Positions 7,423 to 16,879 of a DNA stretch of 38,495 nt are shown piece by piece. Source of the stretch: Anaeromyxobacter sp. RBG_16_69_14 (GTDB lineage Bacteria > Myxococcota > Myxococcia > Myxococcales > Anaeromyxobacteraceae); the NCBI GenBank assembly GCA_001768075.1, contig MEMX01000095.1, positions 119,194-157,688 on the forward strand, in the 5' to 3' direction. Position numbers and translations under genes: made by a program. Position 1 is the first letter of the stretch; each line of letters begins with the position of its first letter. Under the pieces are notes generated by a model. It did not search any database. It saw nothing but the letters and a program-made list of their open reading frames with translations, and was not told the origin of the DNA.

Positions 7423-10400
7423 GATTCGTCCTCGCGGCCCCTGGCGTGCCGACCCTCACCACGGTCCTCTCCTTTCCAGGGAGAGGGTGACGAGAGCACT
7501 CCCCCTTCCTCCGCGGGACGAGAAGGTGACGAGATACCCTCTCCCTCCGCGGGACGAGAAGCCGGCGTAGAAGGATCGCTGGTGATCGAGGTGTGCCGAC
7601 CCTCACCCCGGCCCTCTCCCTTCCAGGGAGAGCGTGACGAGATCACTCCCGCTGGCTTCCCGATGGATCGAGAAGGCGTTGCCGAGACGGCCAGGTTCCG
7701 GACCGCCCGCTCCATGATCCTGGTCGCCTCCTTGTGCGCCTCGCCCTTGGGCAGCTCCGCCGTTCGGCGGCGCAGGTCCTCCACGCGGATGGGTTGCCCG
7801 ATGATCACCTCGAGCTTCGCCGATCTCGGCAACACGCTCCCCGCTGGCAGTGCCTGGAAGGTGCCGTGGATGTACACGGGCAGGGTGTCGACGCTGCAGT
7901 GGAGCGCGAGGTAGCCGGCCGTCGGCTTGAACTCCGCCATGGCGCCATCCCGGGAACGCGTACCTTCCGGAAACACGAGGACGTGCATGCCGCGCCGGAG
8001 CGTCTCGACGGCGGCGCGAAGGCTCTTCCTGACCGAGCCCTCCCGGTCCATCGGGATGAGGTTCGTGAAGTTCTCGAAGTAGGCGCGCTTGAGGGGCGTG
8101 TCGAAGAAGTAGTCGGCGGCCGCCAGCGCGGTGAGCTTCTCGCCTTGATCCCCCAGCGCTACCTTCACGAGGCCCATGTCGAGGTGGCTCGCGTGGTTCG
8201 CCACCACCAGGAAGTTCCGATCGCGCGGGATATGGGCTCCGCCGCGCACCGTCGTGTCGTAGAGCTCGCGGTAGAGGAACCGCTGGCCTGCGCCGAGCAG
8301 CTTTCGCCCGAGCGCCGCCAGCGGCTGCGGGACGGCCACGTCGCGCTCGGCCTCGGCGGGTGGTGGGTCCCGCGGTTTCGCCTCGGACTCCGGACGCCGC
8401 CTGGCCGCCGACACGACGCGCGAGAGCTCGGCCACGGTCTCGAGCTGGTGCAGCCCGTCGGTCGCGCTCGCGGGGACGCCCGCCTCCTCCAGCGCGGTGG
8501 CCAGCTCGGTGAGCATGAGAGAGTCGAAGCCGAGGTCGGCCGCGAGCTGGCTATGGTGCGCGACCTCGCCGCGCGGGCGCCTCGAGATCTCCGCCACCAG
8601 GTCGAGCAGCCACCCGTCCGATCGGCCGTCGCGCGCCGCCTCGCGCACCTTGGCCCCCTGGTGCGCGGCCGTCTCGAGCCGCTTGAGCTCCTCCACCACC
8701 CAACCCCGCTTCACCTTGCGGGTGGAGGTCCTGGGCAGCTCCTGCTCGGTCGTGTGCCAGACCTTGACGCGCTTGTGGAACGGCAGCGACGCGGACACTT
8801 CACGGACGTGCCTCTGGAGCAGCCGGCGCACCTCGCCGCGGTCGCGTTCCCTCCAGGCCGGAACGACCAGCATGGCTACCCTCTCGCCGTTGGCGTCGGG
8901 CAGGCCGACGACCGACAGCTCCTTCACGAGGTCGTCCGACCGGTACAGCTCCTCGATCTCGTCGGGGTACGCGTTCTTCCCGTCGGCGTCGATGACGACG
9001 TCCTTCTTGCGGCCCACCAGCGTGAGGCGACCGTCCGCGTCGAGCTTCCCCAGGTCGCCGGTGCGGAGCCAGCCGTCGACGAGGACGCTCCTCGTGAGGT
9101 CGCGATCGACCTCGGGCTCCCGCGCGCCAGCCTTCCAGTAGCCGAGCATCACGTTCGGCCCGCGCGCCCACACCTCGCCCACGCCGTTGGCGCCGGGCTC
9201 GTGGATGCGGAGCTCGATGCCAGGTAGGGGCGCGCCGACGCTGCCGACCCCGTCTTCAGGGGACGAGACCGCCAGCACCGGCGCCGCCTCCGTGAGCCCG
9301 TACCCCTCGTACAGGTCGAAGCCCAGCTCGTGGAAGGCCTTCTGCACCTCCGGGGAGAGGGCCGAACCGCCCGAGACGAGGATGCGTAGCCGCCCGCCCA
9401 TCCTTCGATGCACGGGCCAGAAGAGGAGCTTGCCCAGGTTCGCGCCCCACTCGTCGCGGAGCCAGGCGTTCGCGCCCATGAGCGCCTTGGCCGCGCTCTC
9501 CACCAGGCCGGGTCGCGCCGCGAGCTCCTGCGTGACGCGCCGGTGCAGGAGCGACCACAGCGCGGGGACGCCGATCATGGCGGTGACGCGACCGCTCTCG
9601 AGCGCGTCGCCGAGCGCGTCGGCGGTGAGCTCGTCCAGGTACTCGATCTCGGCGCCGCGCGCGAGCGGGACGAGCAGCCCACAGGTGAACTCGAAGGTGT
9701 GATGGAGAGGCAGCACGGAGAGGAGTCCGTCGCCGGGTCCTAGATCGAAGAGGGCGGCCAGCTTCGCCACCAGACTCGTGAAGTTGCGGTGCGCGAGCAT
9801 GACGCCCTTGGGCGTCCCGGTGGTGCCGCTCGTGAAGATGATCGACGCCACGTCCTCCGGCGCCGCGGCGTGCCCTGGGGCGCGTGTGGGATCGCCCGCG
9901 AGCGCGTCGGCGAGGAGCGCCGGCCGGGGGCCGTCGCCCGAAGCCCAGGCGCGTACGAGCTCCGGCACGCGCTCCGCCACCTCCTCCGAGAGCAGGGCGG
10001 CCCTGGCGCCGGCGCTGCGGGCGAGGTTCGCGAGCTCCGCCGGTGAGAGCTGCGCGTCGACCGGCACCGCCACGCCGCCCGCCAGCAGGATCCCGAAGAA
10101 CGCGATCGCCCACTCCGGCCGGTTCTCGCTGGCGAGGAGGACGCGGTCCCCGCGGGCGATGCCGCGCCCTGCGAGGAAGCCGGCCACGCGTTCCGCGAAG
10201 GCGCGCAGCTCGGCGTAGGTGAAGCGGTCCTTGCGCTCACCGCTCATGCGCAGCGCCACCCGCGTCCGGTGCGTCTCGCAGGTCGCGTGGAAGAGCTCGA
10301 GCAGGTCGCGGTGCTGCCGCACCGAGTGGACCTTCTTCCTCGCTTCCTCCTCGAGGGCGGGGAACACCCACTCCTCGAGGCCTTTCATGTGGACGTCGAG

Positions 10401-12101
10401 CCAGTACTCGCGCCAGTCGAGCTTCTCGGGATCCCAGGGCAGCCTGGCCTGGTCCGCCGGGGCCATGCGCGCGTACAGGTCGCGGACGTTGGCGCAGCGG
10501 AAGACGTACCGGTTGTCCCAGACGAACGGCATGAACAGCTCGAACAGCAGCTTCGTCTGGGCGAGCTTGCTCTCCACCTCGTCGAGCTTGTCGGCCGCCT
10601 GCGCGGCCAGGGCGGAGACGCGCGGAGCGCCCCAGCTCGGCGCCTCGTCGCGGAGCAGACGGCTGGCGGCGCGCGCCAGCTTCTCGAAGGCGGGGGCGCT
10701 GAAGGTCTCGTAGTGGCGTCGCGAGACGGGATAGGTCTCGCAGCGCGCCAGCAACGCGTTCAGGACCTTGTTGCCGTCCTCGCGCTTCTTGTAGAAGCGG
10801 CGCCGGTAGAGCCCCACCAGCTCGATGGTCCGGCGGCTGTAGAACGGGTTCACGTCGCCGGATGCCAGGTGATAAACGCGCTCGGGCGTGCCGGTGATCG
10901 CCTCGGCGGCGACGGCGATGGTGCCTGCCGCGACCAGGTCCACCGGGACGAGGTCGAGGATGGCGCGCTCGCCTATTGGGTAGACCCGGTGGCCCTTCAG
11001 ACCCAGGAAGGCGAGGGGTGCGCTGGTGGTGAAGCCCTCGTTCCAGCCGGGGAACGGGTAGCGCAGCGCCGTCTCGACGATGGAAGGGCGCACCACCGCG
11101 TACTTCACGCCGCCGCGCGCGATGGCTTGCTCGCCCAGGCTCTTCGTGTACGTGTAGGTGTTGGGCCAGCCCCAGTGGCGGGCGCGGTCCATGCCCAGCT
11201 CGACGAGGCGCTGCGAGAGCCACAGCCGCTTCTCGCGGCCGAGCGCGATCCGCTCGGTGCGGTCGTCTCCCGTGCCGCGGCCGCGCCCCTCCGCGCGGAG
11301 CCGCTCCTGCGCGCGCGCCCGCAGCCCCGAGAGGAGCGCCGCGTCCTCGGCGTCCTCGCGGATGCGCGCGATGCGCTTCTCGCAGTCGGCGAGCTCGCGG
11401 TCGAGGTCGAAGTCGCGCGCGTCGAGCGTCCCCGCGGTCGGACGGTCCTCCACGCCCTCGCGGCGCGGGAAGTAGCCCGCGATCTCCTCGTCCTCGAAGA
11501 CCACGCCGCTGCGGTTCCCCGCGACGAAGCAGGTCGAGACGTGCACGAGCGCGGCCCCGGTCGCGCGGCAGACGTCGACCGCGTGCTGCGCCCCGCTCAC
11601 GTTCACGCGGAGGGCCAGCTCGAGCGAGGGGTTGAAGTCGACCAGCCCGGCGCAATTCACCAGGGCGGCGAGCCGCGACATGATGGCGAGGTCCCTCTCC
11701 GACAGCCCGAAGAGCGGGACCGAGACATCACCGGGGACGGGGATGCACTTCTCCCGCATGAACGCGGCGAAGCGTGAGCCGTGCTGGGCGCGGAGGGGGT
11801 CGAAGGGGCGGCTCATCGCTACCTTGCCGAAGAAGCGCGCCTCCGCGGTGCCGCCCGTCCCCGGGCGCACCAGGACGAAGACCTTTCCCACCTCGGGGTA
11901 GCGGTGGAGCAGCATCGAGAGCGTCACCTTCCCGACGAAGCCGGTGGCGCCGGCGATCAGGATGGTGCGGCCGCGCAAGGCGGCGGCGACGTCGAGGATG
12001 TTCGTCTTTGGGCGAGGGGAGGGGGCGGCGGGACGCTCTCCGGGGCCCTGCGGCACGAGCGCGCCGTTCGGTTTCCCGTTCTTTCCGTGTCTGCCGTTCA
12101 T
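7419..12101 (-). CDS. elbD: ElbD-like multidomain enzyme: fatty-acyl reductase, acyl-adenylation, ACP, PlsC acyltransferase
   Basis: A 1560-residue fusion. Residues 45-420: NAD-binding fatty-acyl reductase (GATGFVG at 51-57, Y316xxxK320), with a sterile-like C-terminal segment to about 590. Residues 600-1135: AMP-forming acyl ligase ([13 protein letters not shown] at 754-766, [20 protein letters not shown], Lys in [12 protein letters not shown]). Residues 1160-1232: acyl carrier domain, phosphopantetheine Ser1194 in GFDSL. Residues 1265-1470: PlsC-type acyltransferase (His1303 and Asp1308 of HxxxxD, FPEGTRS at 1377-1383). The domain order matches ElbD, the multifunctional ether-lipid enzyme of Myxococcus xanthus and Stigmatella. 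ATG at 12101 overlaps the stop of the LarA-like gene (ATGA); the open frame runs further upstream but that part is a shadow of the LarA-like gene. Residues ~1474-1560 are translated from interspersed repeats. The architecture is certain; the ether-lipid product is inference. Confidence 0.88.
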   Translation of the reverse strand: MNGRHGKNGKPNGALVPQGPGERPAAPSPRPKTNILDVAAALRGRTILIAGATGFVGKVTLSMLLHRYPEVGKVFVLVRPGTGGTAEARFFGKVAMSRPFDPLRAQHGSRFAAFMREKCIPVPGDVSVPLFGLSERDLAIMSRLAALVNCAGLVDFNPSLELALRVNVSGAQHAVDVCRATGAALVHVSTCFVAGNRSGVVFEDEEIAGYFPRREGVEDRPTAGTLDARDFDLDRELADCEKRIARIREDAEDAALLSGLRARAQERLRAEGRGRGTGDDRTERIALGREKRLWLSQRLVELGMDRARHWGWPNTYTYTKSLGEQAIARGGVKYAVVRPSIVETALRYPFPGWNEGFTTSAPLAFLGLKGHRVYPIGERAILDLVPVDLVAAGTIAVAAEAITGTPERVYHLASGDVNPFYSRRTIELVGLYRRRFYKKREDGNKVLNALLARCETYPVSRRHYETFSAPAFEKLARAASRLLRDEAPSWGAPRVSALAAQAADKLDEVESKLAQTKLLFELFMPFVWDNRYVFRCANVRDLYARMAPADQARLPWDPEKLDWREYWLDVHMKGLEEWVFPALEEEARKKVHSVRQHRDLLELFHATCETHRTRVALRMSGERKDRFTYAELRAFAERVAGFLAGRGIARGDRVLLASENRPEWAIAFFGILLAGGVAVPVDAQLSPAELANLARSAGARAALLSEEVAERVPELVRAWASGDGPRPALLADALAGDPTRAPGHAAAPEDVASIIFTSGTTGTPKGVMLAHRNFTSLVAKLAALFDLGPGDGLLSVLPLHHTFEFTCGLLVPLARGAEIEYLDELTADALGDALESGRVTAMIGVPALWSLLHRRVTQELAARPGLVESAAKALMGANAWLRDEWGANLGKLLFWPVHRRMGGRLRILVSGGSALSPEVQKAFHELGFDLYEGYGLTEAAPVLAVSSPEDGVGSVGAPLPGIELRIHEPGANGVGEVWARGPNVMLGYWKAGAREPEVDRDLTRSVLVDGWLRTGDLGKLDADGRLTLVGRKKDVVIDADGKNAYPDEIEELYRSDDLVKELSVVGLPDANGERVAMLVVPAWRERDRGEVRRLLQRHVREVSASLPFHKRVKVWHTTEQELPRTSTRKVKRGWVVEELKRLETAAHQGAKVREAARDGRSDGWLLDLVAEISRRPRGEVAHHSQLAADLGFDSLMLTELATALEEAGVPASATDGLHQLETVAELSRVVSAARRRPESEAKPRDPPPAEAERDVAVPQPLAALGRKLLGAGQRFLYRELYDTTVRGGAHIPRDRNFLVVANHASHLDMGLVKVALGDQGEKLTALAAADYFFDTPLKRAYFENFTNLIPMDREGSVRKSLRAAVETLRRGMHVLVFPEGTRSRDGAMAEFKPTAGYLALHCSVDTLPVYIHGTFQALPAGSVLPRSAKLEVIIGQPIRVEDLRRRTAELPKGEAHKEATRIMERAVRNLAVSATPSRSIGKPAGVISSRSPWKGEGRGEGRHTSITSDPSTPASRPAEGEGISSPSRPAEEGGVLSSPSPWKGEDRGEGRHARGREDES
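7438..7525. repeat. Interspersed hairpin repeat, copy B (inside elbD 3' end)
   Basis: This is the same element as at 2766, again starting CCCCTGGCGTGCCGACCCTC, with hairpin CCTCTCC/GGAGAGG and ending GGGACGAGAAG. A partial second copy of its right half (GTGACGAGAT...GACGAGAAG) follows directly at 7526-7561. It lies wholly within the coding frame of the ElbD-like protein. Confidence 0.85.
7591..7675. repeat. Interspersed hairpin repeat, copy C (inside elbD 3' end)
   Basis: Third copy: GTGTGCCGACCCTCACCCCG, hairpin CCCTCTCCC/GGGAGAG, GTGACGAGATCACTCCC and a GATCGAGAAG end. Copies B and C are read in the same frame, giving the repeated peptide [12 protein letters not shown] or [12 protein letters not shown] at residues 1492-1503 and 1541-1552. 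Confidence 0.85.
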
Positions 12102-13711
12102 CGGAGGTTCTGCGTCATGACGATCGGCGGGTGGTGGAGCATCGCGATCTGCGCCCCGCGGCCGTGAACCGCTCGAGCCATGTCGATCGCGTCCGAGAGC
12201 CGCTCCGCGCTCTCCCAGCCCATCAGGCGCGGCACGTGCTCGTTGTCGGCGCCCACGGCGATGATGCGCCCGAGGTGCTGCCGCCCGTTCTCGCCCCAGT
12301 ACCACATGAAGAACGGGTGCGCGCCGTGGTAGGCGTTCCCGGTCCGGTACATGTGCACGTAGCTCGGGTTCTCGGCGAGCTCGCGCTCGTACTTCGCCTC
12401 CAGCACCTTCGCGTCGCGCGTCTCGGGCAGGAGCCGGTGGAAGAACTCGATGTAGCTCGGGTGGTGGTCGGGGTCGAACTCGTCCGAGCAGGGGTGGGTG
12501 ATGATGAGCGTGCCGCCCTTCTTCACCAGAGGCTTGCCCCGGTAGAAGTTGAAGAAGTACCCGCAGGCCATCACCTGGACCAGGAGCGGGTTCAGGATGG
12601 AGTTGACGTTGTAGGGCGAGATGTACGGGATGCCCATGATGCCGATGTCGGCCTGGAAGTCGACGTCGACCGCGTACTGCTCCCAGCTCCTGGCCAGGAT
12701 CTTCCGGTGGGTGGGCTCGGTCTTGCCCGCGTGCACCGCGATCACCTCGTACGCCGCCGGGACCGCCTGGAAGATCTTCCTCTTGGCGGCGCGCGGTAGG
12801 TTCCGGAGCGCCGCGCGCATGCCGAAGAGCTTCAGCCGGTCCACCTCGGTCCACGCGTCCTCGCGCCTCATGAGGAAGTCGAGCGGGCCGTCGAACATGC
12901 GGTTGTTGATGGTGGTCTCCACGTGGAAGACGCAGAGGTGCTGGTCGATGACGCGTCCGATGCGCCCCACCGAGCGGTGCAGCTCCGAGTGCTCCGTGTC
13001 CATGTACGAGTCGCTCTTGCGGATGTGCTCCGGCGTGTGGTGCGCCTTCACCCCCTCGTAGTTGGTGAGCCCGGTGCCGACCGACTTGTGGCCACCGTCC
13101 ATGGGGACGAGGTTCACGTTCACGTAGACGAGGAGGTCCGACTCGGCGGCGCGGCGGTTCACCACCACCGGCTCTCCGTGCGCGGTCGTCCCCAGCGAGA
13201 CGAGGCCGTCGGGGTCCTCGGCGTCGTGGTTGTAGTAGCGGTCGGGGTAGAAGGCGTCGAAGATCCTGGAGCCCACCATCCGCCTCATCTCCGCTTCGGT
13301 CATGCGGCGGTGGAGGGAGATGGCGATGACGAGGTGCACGTCGTCCACGCCCGAATCTGCGAGCAGCTCCAGCAGGATCTCGAGCACCTGCTGGCGGACG
13401 TCCGGCGTCTTCATGGGCGGCAGCGGCAGCGAGATGTCGTCGAGGGCGATGGTCACCTTCATCCCCGGTACGAGCTGCGCGTGCAGCGGGTCGCAGCCCT
13501 CCGGGTGGTTCAGCGCCCAGCGGATGGCGGACTTCACGTTGGGCAGGCCGGCGATGGGCGGCTTCGGGTAGATGACCTTCGTGCCCACGGGGAGGTTCTC
13601 AAGGAGGAGGTCCTCGCCCGAGAACATCACGCGCGGCGCGGAGTCCTTGTCGATGGTGACGATGGGCTCCGTCTGCTCGTAAAGCCGGCTGAGGCGGGAG
13701 ACGGGGCGCAT
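12098..13711 (-). CDS. LarA-like (lactate racemase domain, DUF2088) protein
   Basis: The protein has 537 residues. The stretch [20 protein letters not shown], followed by a leucine-rich helix and [10 protein letters not shown] (His134), matches the N-terminal LarA core. [12 protein letters not shown] contains Lys209, at the place of the lysine that carries the nickel-pincer cofactor in LarA, and His225 follows 16 residues later, the spacing seen for the nickel-binding histidine. The second catalytic histidine of LarA (ten residues before the lysine) appears to be absent (VNVN). The substrate is unknown; LarA homologues act on alpha-hydroxy acids. ATG at 13711 is chosen because AAGGAG lies nine bases before it; an open extension to 13765 lacks such a site. 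The stop overlaps the ElbD-like start. No larB, larC or larE is in the window. Confidence 0.8.
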   Translation of the reverse strand: MRPVSRLSRLYEQTEPIVTIDKDSAPRVMFSGEDLLLENLPVGTKVIYPKPPIAGLPNVKSAIRWALNHPEGCDPLHAQLVPGMKVTIALDDISLPLPPMKTPDVRQQVLEILLELLADSGVDDVHLVIAISLHRRMTEAEMRRMVGSRIFDAFYPDRYYNHDAEDPDGLVSLGTTAHGEPVVVNRRAAESDLLVYVNVNLVPMDGGHKSVGTGLTNYEGVKAHHTPEHIRKSDSYMDTEHSELHRSVGRIGRVIDQHLCVFHVETTINNRMFDGPLDFLMRREDAWTEVDRLKLFGMRAALRNLPRAAKRKIFQAVPAAYEVIAVHAGKTEPTHRKILARSWEQYAVDVDFQADIGIMGIPYISPYNVNSILNPLLVQVMACGYFFNFYRGKPLVKKGGTLIITHPCSDEFDPDHHPSYIEFFHRLLPETRDAKVLEAKYERELAENPSYVHMYRTGNAYHGAHPFFMWYWGENGRQHLGRIIAVGADNEHVPRLMGWESAERLSDAIDMARAVHGRGAQIAMLHHPPIVMTQNLR

Positions 13712-13793
13712 GGCTAGTGCTCCTTCGCACGTCGCGGGATCGAGCTCGGGTCGCGCGCGCACCATGCCAGGTCGATGGTCGTCATGCGCCGGG

Positions 13794-14483
13794 CTATCCC
13801 GTCGTGTCGAGGATGGGCCACTCGTAGGCGCGGGCCACGTTGCGCAGGCGAAGATCAGGGTTCACCGCGGCGGGGTGACCCACCACGGCGAGCATCGGGT
13901 AGTCGGAGAAGCTGTCGGAGTAGGCGTGGCTCTGGTCGAGCGCGAACCCCTCCCGCCCGCAGTACTCGCGGACGATGAGCGCCTTGTGTGCGCCCTCCAC
14001 GATGGGCGGAACCACGCGACCGGTCGCGACCCCCTCCACGAAGTGCATGCGGTTCGCGATGAGGTCGTCCGCGCCGAGGTGGCGCGCCAGCTCGCGAACG
14101 GTGAAGTCCAGCGCTCCTGTCACGAGGACGATGCGGCAGCCGGCGCGGCGCGCCTGCGCCAGGAGCTGCGGCGTCCCCGCGTGGATCGCGGGACGGAGCA
14201 CCTCGTCGAAGAGCTCGTGCGCCAGCTCCACCAGGCGGTCCTCCGAGATACCGCGGTAGGAGTCGTAGAAGACCTCGTTGAAGACCTTGCGGTTGACCTT
14301 GTCGAGCGCCCAGTAGAGCGGCGCCCCTGCCAGGGTCCTCGCCGTTCGCCAGGCGGTGCCGAAGATGCTCCCCTGATTCATCGCATAGAACGCGAAGGCG
14401 TGGACGATGTTCGTCCGTAGGAGGGTGCCGTCCACGTCGAAGAACGCGGCTCGGTTCGCTTGGGCCATGGGCTCTGCTGGCAT
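13794..14483 (-). CDS. HAD-IB family phosphatase
   Basis: The protein has 229 residues. Motif I is FFDVDGTLL, with nucleophile Asp16 and acid Asp18. Motif II is LVTGAL. The motif III lysine is in AHKALIV, and motif IV is [10 protein letters not shown]. All are present, so it should be an active Mg-dependent phosphohydrolase of the SerB-like HAD-IB group. A helical cap lies between residues 25 and 100. In this operon a lipid phosphate or glycerol phosphate is an attractive substrate, but that is inference. The gene sits 54 bases after the first epimerase gene and 82 bases before the LarA-like gene, all on one strand. ATG at 14483 is used; a second ATG five codons later is equally possible, as neither has a strong ribosome site. 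Confidence 0.85.
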   Translation of the reverse strand: MPAEPMAQANRAAFFDVDGTLLRTNIVHAFAFYAMNQGSIFGTAWRTARTLAGAPLYWALDKVNRKVFNEVFYDSYRGISEDRLVELAHELFDEVLRPAIHAGTPQLLAQARRAGCRIVLVTGALDFTVRELARHLGADDLIANRMHFVEGVATGRVVPPIVEGAHKALIVREYCGREGFALDQSHAYSDSFSDYPMLAVVGHPAAVNPDLRLRNVARAYEWPILDTTG

Positions 14484-14537
14484 TATTCCACTGTGCGTGC
14501 TGCTGTCAAAGAGAAGGATGCCCCATAGGGGCCGGCT

Positions 14538-15509
14538 TCAGACCAGCCCGTGCTCGCGATAGTAGCGCGCAGCGCGCGCGACCGACTCGGCGAGTGGGGT
14601 GGGAGCCGAAAAGCCCAGCAGCCGCTGGGCCTTGTCGGTGCAACAGGTCCAGCCGGGTGCAAGCAACTGGCGCGCCAGCTTGCGGTTGAGGGGAAGCCTG
14701 TGACCGCTGGTGTTCGAGACGGCATCGGCTGCCCAGGCCAGCCCGGTGAGGACCGCGGGCGGCACCGGCAGCGTGCGCGGCCTCACCCCGAGGGCTCGCG
14801 CCACCTCGCGCTGCAGTTGCTCGAAGGCGGTGCGCTCGCGCGAGGCGAGGAAGAAGGTCTCGCCCACCGCCTCCGGCCGCTCGCCGAGGAGGACGAAGCC
14901 GCGCGCGCAGTCGTCCACGTCGATCCAGGACAGGGGCCGCTCGGGGCCGAGGATGCGAAGGGCGATCCCCCTTGCCACGATGCGGAAGAAGAAGAGGTTC
15001 TCCCGGTCACCTGGGCCGATGATACGCGGCGGCCTTCCGACCGCCACCGGCAGCCGATCCGCGAACGAGCGCGCGATGCGCTCCGCCTCCGCCTTGGACT
15101 CGCCATACCACTCCGCGGGGGCGAAGGCCTCCTCCTCTCGCTTGCCGTGGCGTGACGGGCCCATCGAGGCGAGCGAGCCGGCCAGGACGAAGCGCTGCCG
15201 CGCGGCGCCGCCGGCGAGGCAAGCTGCGAGGAGGAGCCTGGTCGAGCCGGCATTCACGGACAAGAATGCCTCCCGATCGGAGGCCCGCCGGACCCCGGCC
15301 AGGTGGTAGACGAGCGGACAGCCCTCGACCGCCCGGCGCAGCGCGACAGGGTCCATGGCGTCCCCGCGCACGACCTCCACCCCCCGATCGAGCACGGACG
15401 CGTCGCCGCTCTCGCGGATCAGCGCGCGAACGCGGTGGCCGCCCGCGAGGAGCTCGCGCACCAGCGCCCGACCCAGGAAACCGCTGGCGCCCGTGACGAG
15501 CGCTGTCAT
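14538..15509 (-). CDS. NAD-dependent epimerase/dehydratase-family protein, first gene of the lipid operon
   Basis: A 323-residue extended short-chain dehydrogenase. TALVTGASGFLGRALV at the N-terminus is the dinucleotide-binding motif. The catalytic YxxxK pair is WYGESK at about residue 143-148, and VGRPPRIIGPGD is the usual substrate-side strand. It is distantly similar to the epimerase that ends the same operon. Substrate prediction is not possible; sterol- or flavonol-reductase-like and HpnA-like enzymes share these features. ATG at 15509 is chosen because the Rossmann fold begins immediately; an open extension to 15707 adds low-complexity sequence. The next stop upstream belongs to the zeta-toxin gene, 248 bases away; that gap holds no gene and should contain the operon promoter, although no clear box was recognised. 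Confidence 0.87.
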   Translation of the reverse strand: MTALVTGASGFLGRALVRELLAGGHRVRALIRESGDASVLDRGVEVVRGDAMDPVALRRAVEGCPLVYHLAGVRRASDREAFLSVNAGSTRLLLAACLAGGAARQRFVLAGSLASMGPSRHGKREEEAFAPAEWYGESKAEAERIARSFADRLPVAVGRPPRIIGPGDRENLFFFRIVARGIALRILGPERPLSWIDVDDCARGFVLLGERPEAVGETFFLASRERTAFEQLQREVARALGVRPRTLPVPPAVLTGLAWAADAVSNTSGHRLPLNRKLARQLLAPGWTCCTDKAQRLLGFSAPTPLAESVARAARYYREHGLV

Positions 15510-15757
15510 GCGCCGCAGTGGGCCAGAAGGGGCGGTGAGGGTCAATGGTCGAGTTCCGGTGACCCTGGCCGCGCTCGTATCGTGGCCGTCCTCGGCGGCC
15601 GGGGTCGCGACGGCGGTCCCGAGCAGCAGCCGGGTCCGTACGCGGCACGACGGCCTCGAAGCCCCCGAGGAGGCCCGAGACGGGATGCAGCACCTCTTGG
15701 CCTCCAACGTCCGAAAGACAGCCCATCACTCCCGATCGAAGGCGTGGTTCCCGAACT

Positions 15758-16390
15758 TCACTGAGGGTTCCGACCCCGAGCTGGCAGTTGTTGCTGCGGC
15801 TTCACGAGAGCGCGGGCCCAGGTGGGCACGCGCTCCCCGACGCTGACGCGGGAGCCGTCGACGAACATCGCGACAGGCTCGAACGGGCGGGTGGTGTCGC
15901 TGTTGTCATACATGACGACGTACGGGAGCTCGCGAAGCGCCCGCCGGAGGTTCTCGAGCGTGCGCGGGAACCGCGCCGTGAGCTTTTCCGTCGGTACGTC
16001 GTGGCCGCCGGTGGCGACGCGCTGCGCGACGCGAGCTTCCGACTGGTCGGCGTCTGCGAGGCCGATGAAGAGGAGGACGACGGTGTAGTCCCTGGTGACG
16101 GCGTCGCGAAGAAACGCGAGCTTCTCCCCTGCGGGGTCGGAGAAGACGGTCTCGAAGATGAAGCTCTCGCGGTCGTCGACGAGGGCCGTTCGCGCCTGCG
16201 CAGCGAGCGCCGCAGCTTCGTACGGGGCCGCGTCGAGTTCGCGAGCGAGGTCGTCGGCGTTGACGTAGGGGAGGTCGAGGTCCTGGAAGTAGGCGCGGTA
16301 CAAGCTGGTCTTCCCGGCTCCGTTCGGACCGGTGATCGCGATCATGAGCGGGCGCCGGTCGAGCGGCAGGGCGTCGACGAACGAGGTCAT
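15758..16390 (-). CDS. Zeta-toxin family P-loop kinase
   Basis: The protein has 210 residues. The Walker A motif GPNGAGKTS (residues 21-29, Lys27) follows a hydrophobic strand. VNADDLARELD and FIFETVFSDP correspond to the substrate-binding Asp and the Glu strand of zeta toxins, which phosphorylate UDP-N-acetylglucosamine. Related stand-alone zeta-like kinases of other specificity exist. The gene follows the ParD-like antitoxin gene by 25 bases on the same strand, so the two form a toxin-antitoxin operon. The classic epsilon antitoxin is not present. The C-terminal tail beyond about 190 is proline- and glutamine-rich and probably not conserved. The start is ATG at 16390; a later ATG at 16345 would also keep the P-loop. 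Confidence 0.82.
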   Translation of the reverse strand: MTSFVDALPLDRRPLMIAITGPNGAGKTSLYRAYFQDLDLPYVNADDLARELDAAPYEAAALAAQARTALVDDRESFIFETVFSDPAGEKLAFLRDAVTRDYTVVLLFIGLADADQSEARVAQRVATGGHDVPTEKLTARFPRTLENLRRALRELPYVVMYDNSDTTRPFEPVAMFVDGSRVSVGERVPTWARALVKPQQQLPARGRNPQ

Positions 16391-16415
16391 GGCGAGAGCG
16401 GCCGGCGGCCGGAGA

Positions 16416-16784
16416 TCAGTGGTTCTTCACCGCGGTGAAGGTCCGCTTGATGAAGCGGCCAGTCGTGCGCGTGCCGTCCTCGTCGATCTTCACGAGGAGC
16501 CCAGGCCGCCCGGGTACCGCCTCGAAGTGCGGGTACGGCCCGGACGCGAGGAGCGCCTCAACGCGGGCTCGACCGGCGGGGGTCCCGATCTCGCGAAACC
16601 GCTCCGCGAGAAGGGCGCTGCGACGCTTCAGCTTGAGCGCCGTCGGAGGACGAATCACGGCCTCGATCGAGCGCCCCAGGCGCGCCCAGTGCTCCACCTG
16701 ACCGGCGAGGGAGCGCTGCGACTCCTCGGCGACGAGGCGGGCATCGAGCATGAGGTTGTCGGAGAGCTTCACAGGCTGCCCCAT
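16416..16784 (-). CDS. ParD-like antitoxin
   Basis: The protein has 122 residues. The N-terminus, starting GQPVKLSDNLMLDARLVAEE and followed by a RSLAGQVEHWARLGR segment, is the ribbon-helix-helix-like signature of the ParD_like family, which binds operator DNA. The C-terminal 50 residues (HFEAVPGRPGLLVKIDEDG) resemble a small strand-rich domain that may contact the toxin. ATG at 16784 is chosen over the open extension to 16853 because the family signature begins there. A palindrome at 16794-16808, ten bases upstream, is a likely autoregulatory site. Pairing with a zeta-like toxin rather than ParE has been seen in genomes, but here it rests on adjacency. Confidence 0.8.
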   Translation of the reverse strand: MGQPVKLSDNLMLDARLVAEESQRSLAGQVEHWARLGRSIEAVIRPPTALKLKRRSALLAERFREIGTPAGRARVEALLASGPYPHFEAVPGRPGLLVKIDEDGTRTTGRFIKRTFTAVKNH

Positions 16785-16793
16785 GGAGTAAAA

Positions 16794-16808
16794 GTAGCAC
16801 CATGCTAC
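16794..16808. promoter_or_regulatory. Palindrome upstream of the antitoxin gene, candidate operator
   Basis: GTAGCA, three bases, TGCTAC: a perfect six-base inverted repeat ten bases upstream of the antitoxin ATG and between divergent genes. The position and symmetry fit autorepression by a ribbon-helix-helix antitoxin. Confidence 0.5.
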
Positions 16809-16879
16809 CTCAGCTGCAAGGGCCCCGATCTCGGGGGCCCCGTTGAAATGCATGGGCCGGCCGAGCAGGATGCCGGATC

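Noticed and set aside
12102-12854. N-terminal extension of the ElbD-like frame by 251 codons
   Set aside because: It overlaps the LarA-like gene on the same strand in another frame, is rich in Arg, Pro and Gly without motifs, and the ATG at 12101 forms a clean ATGA overlap.
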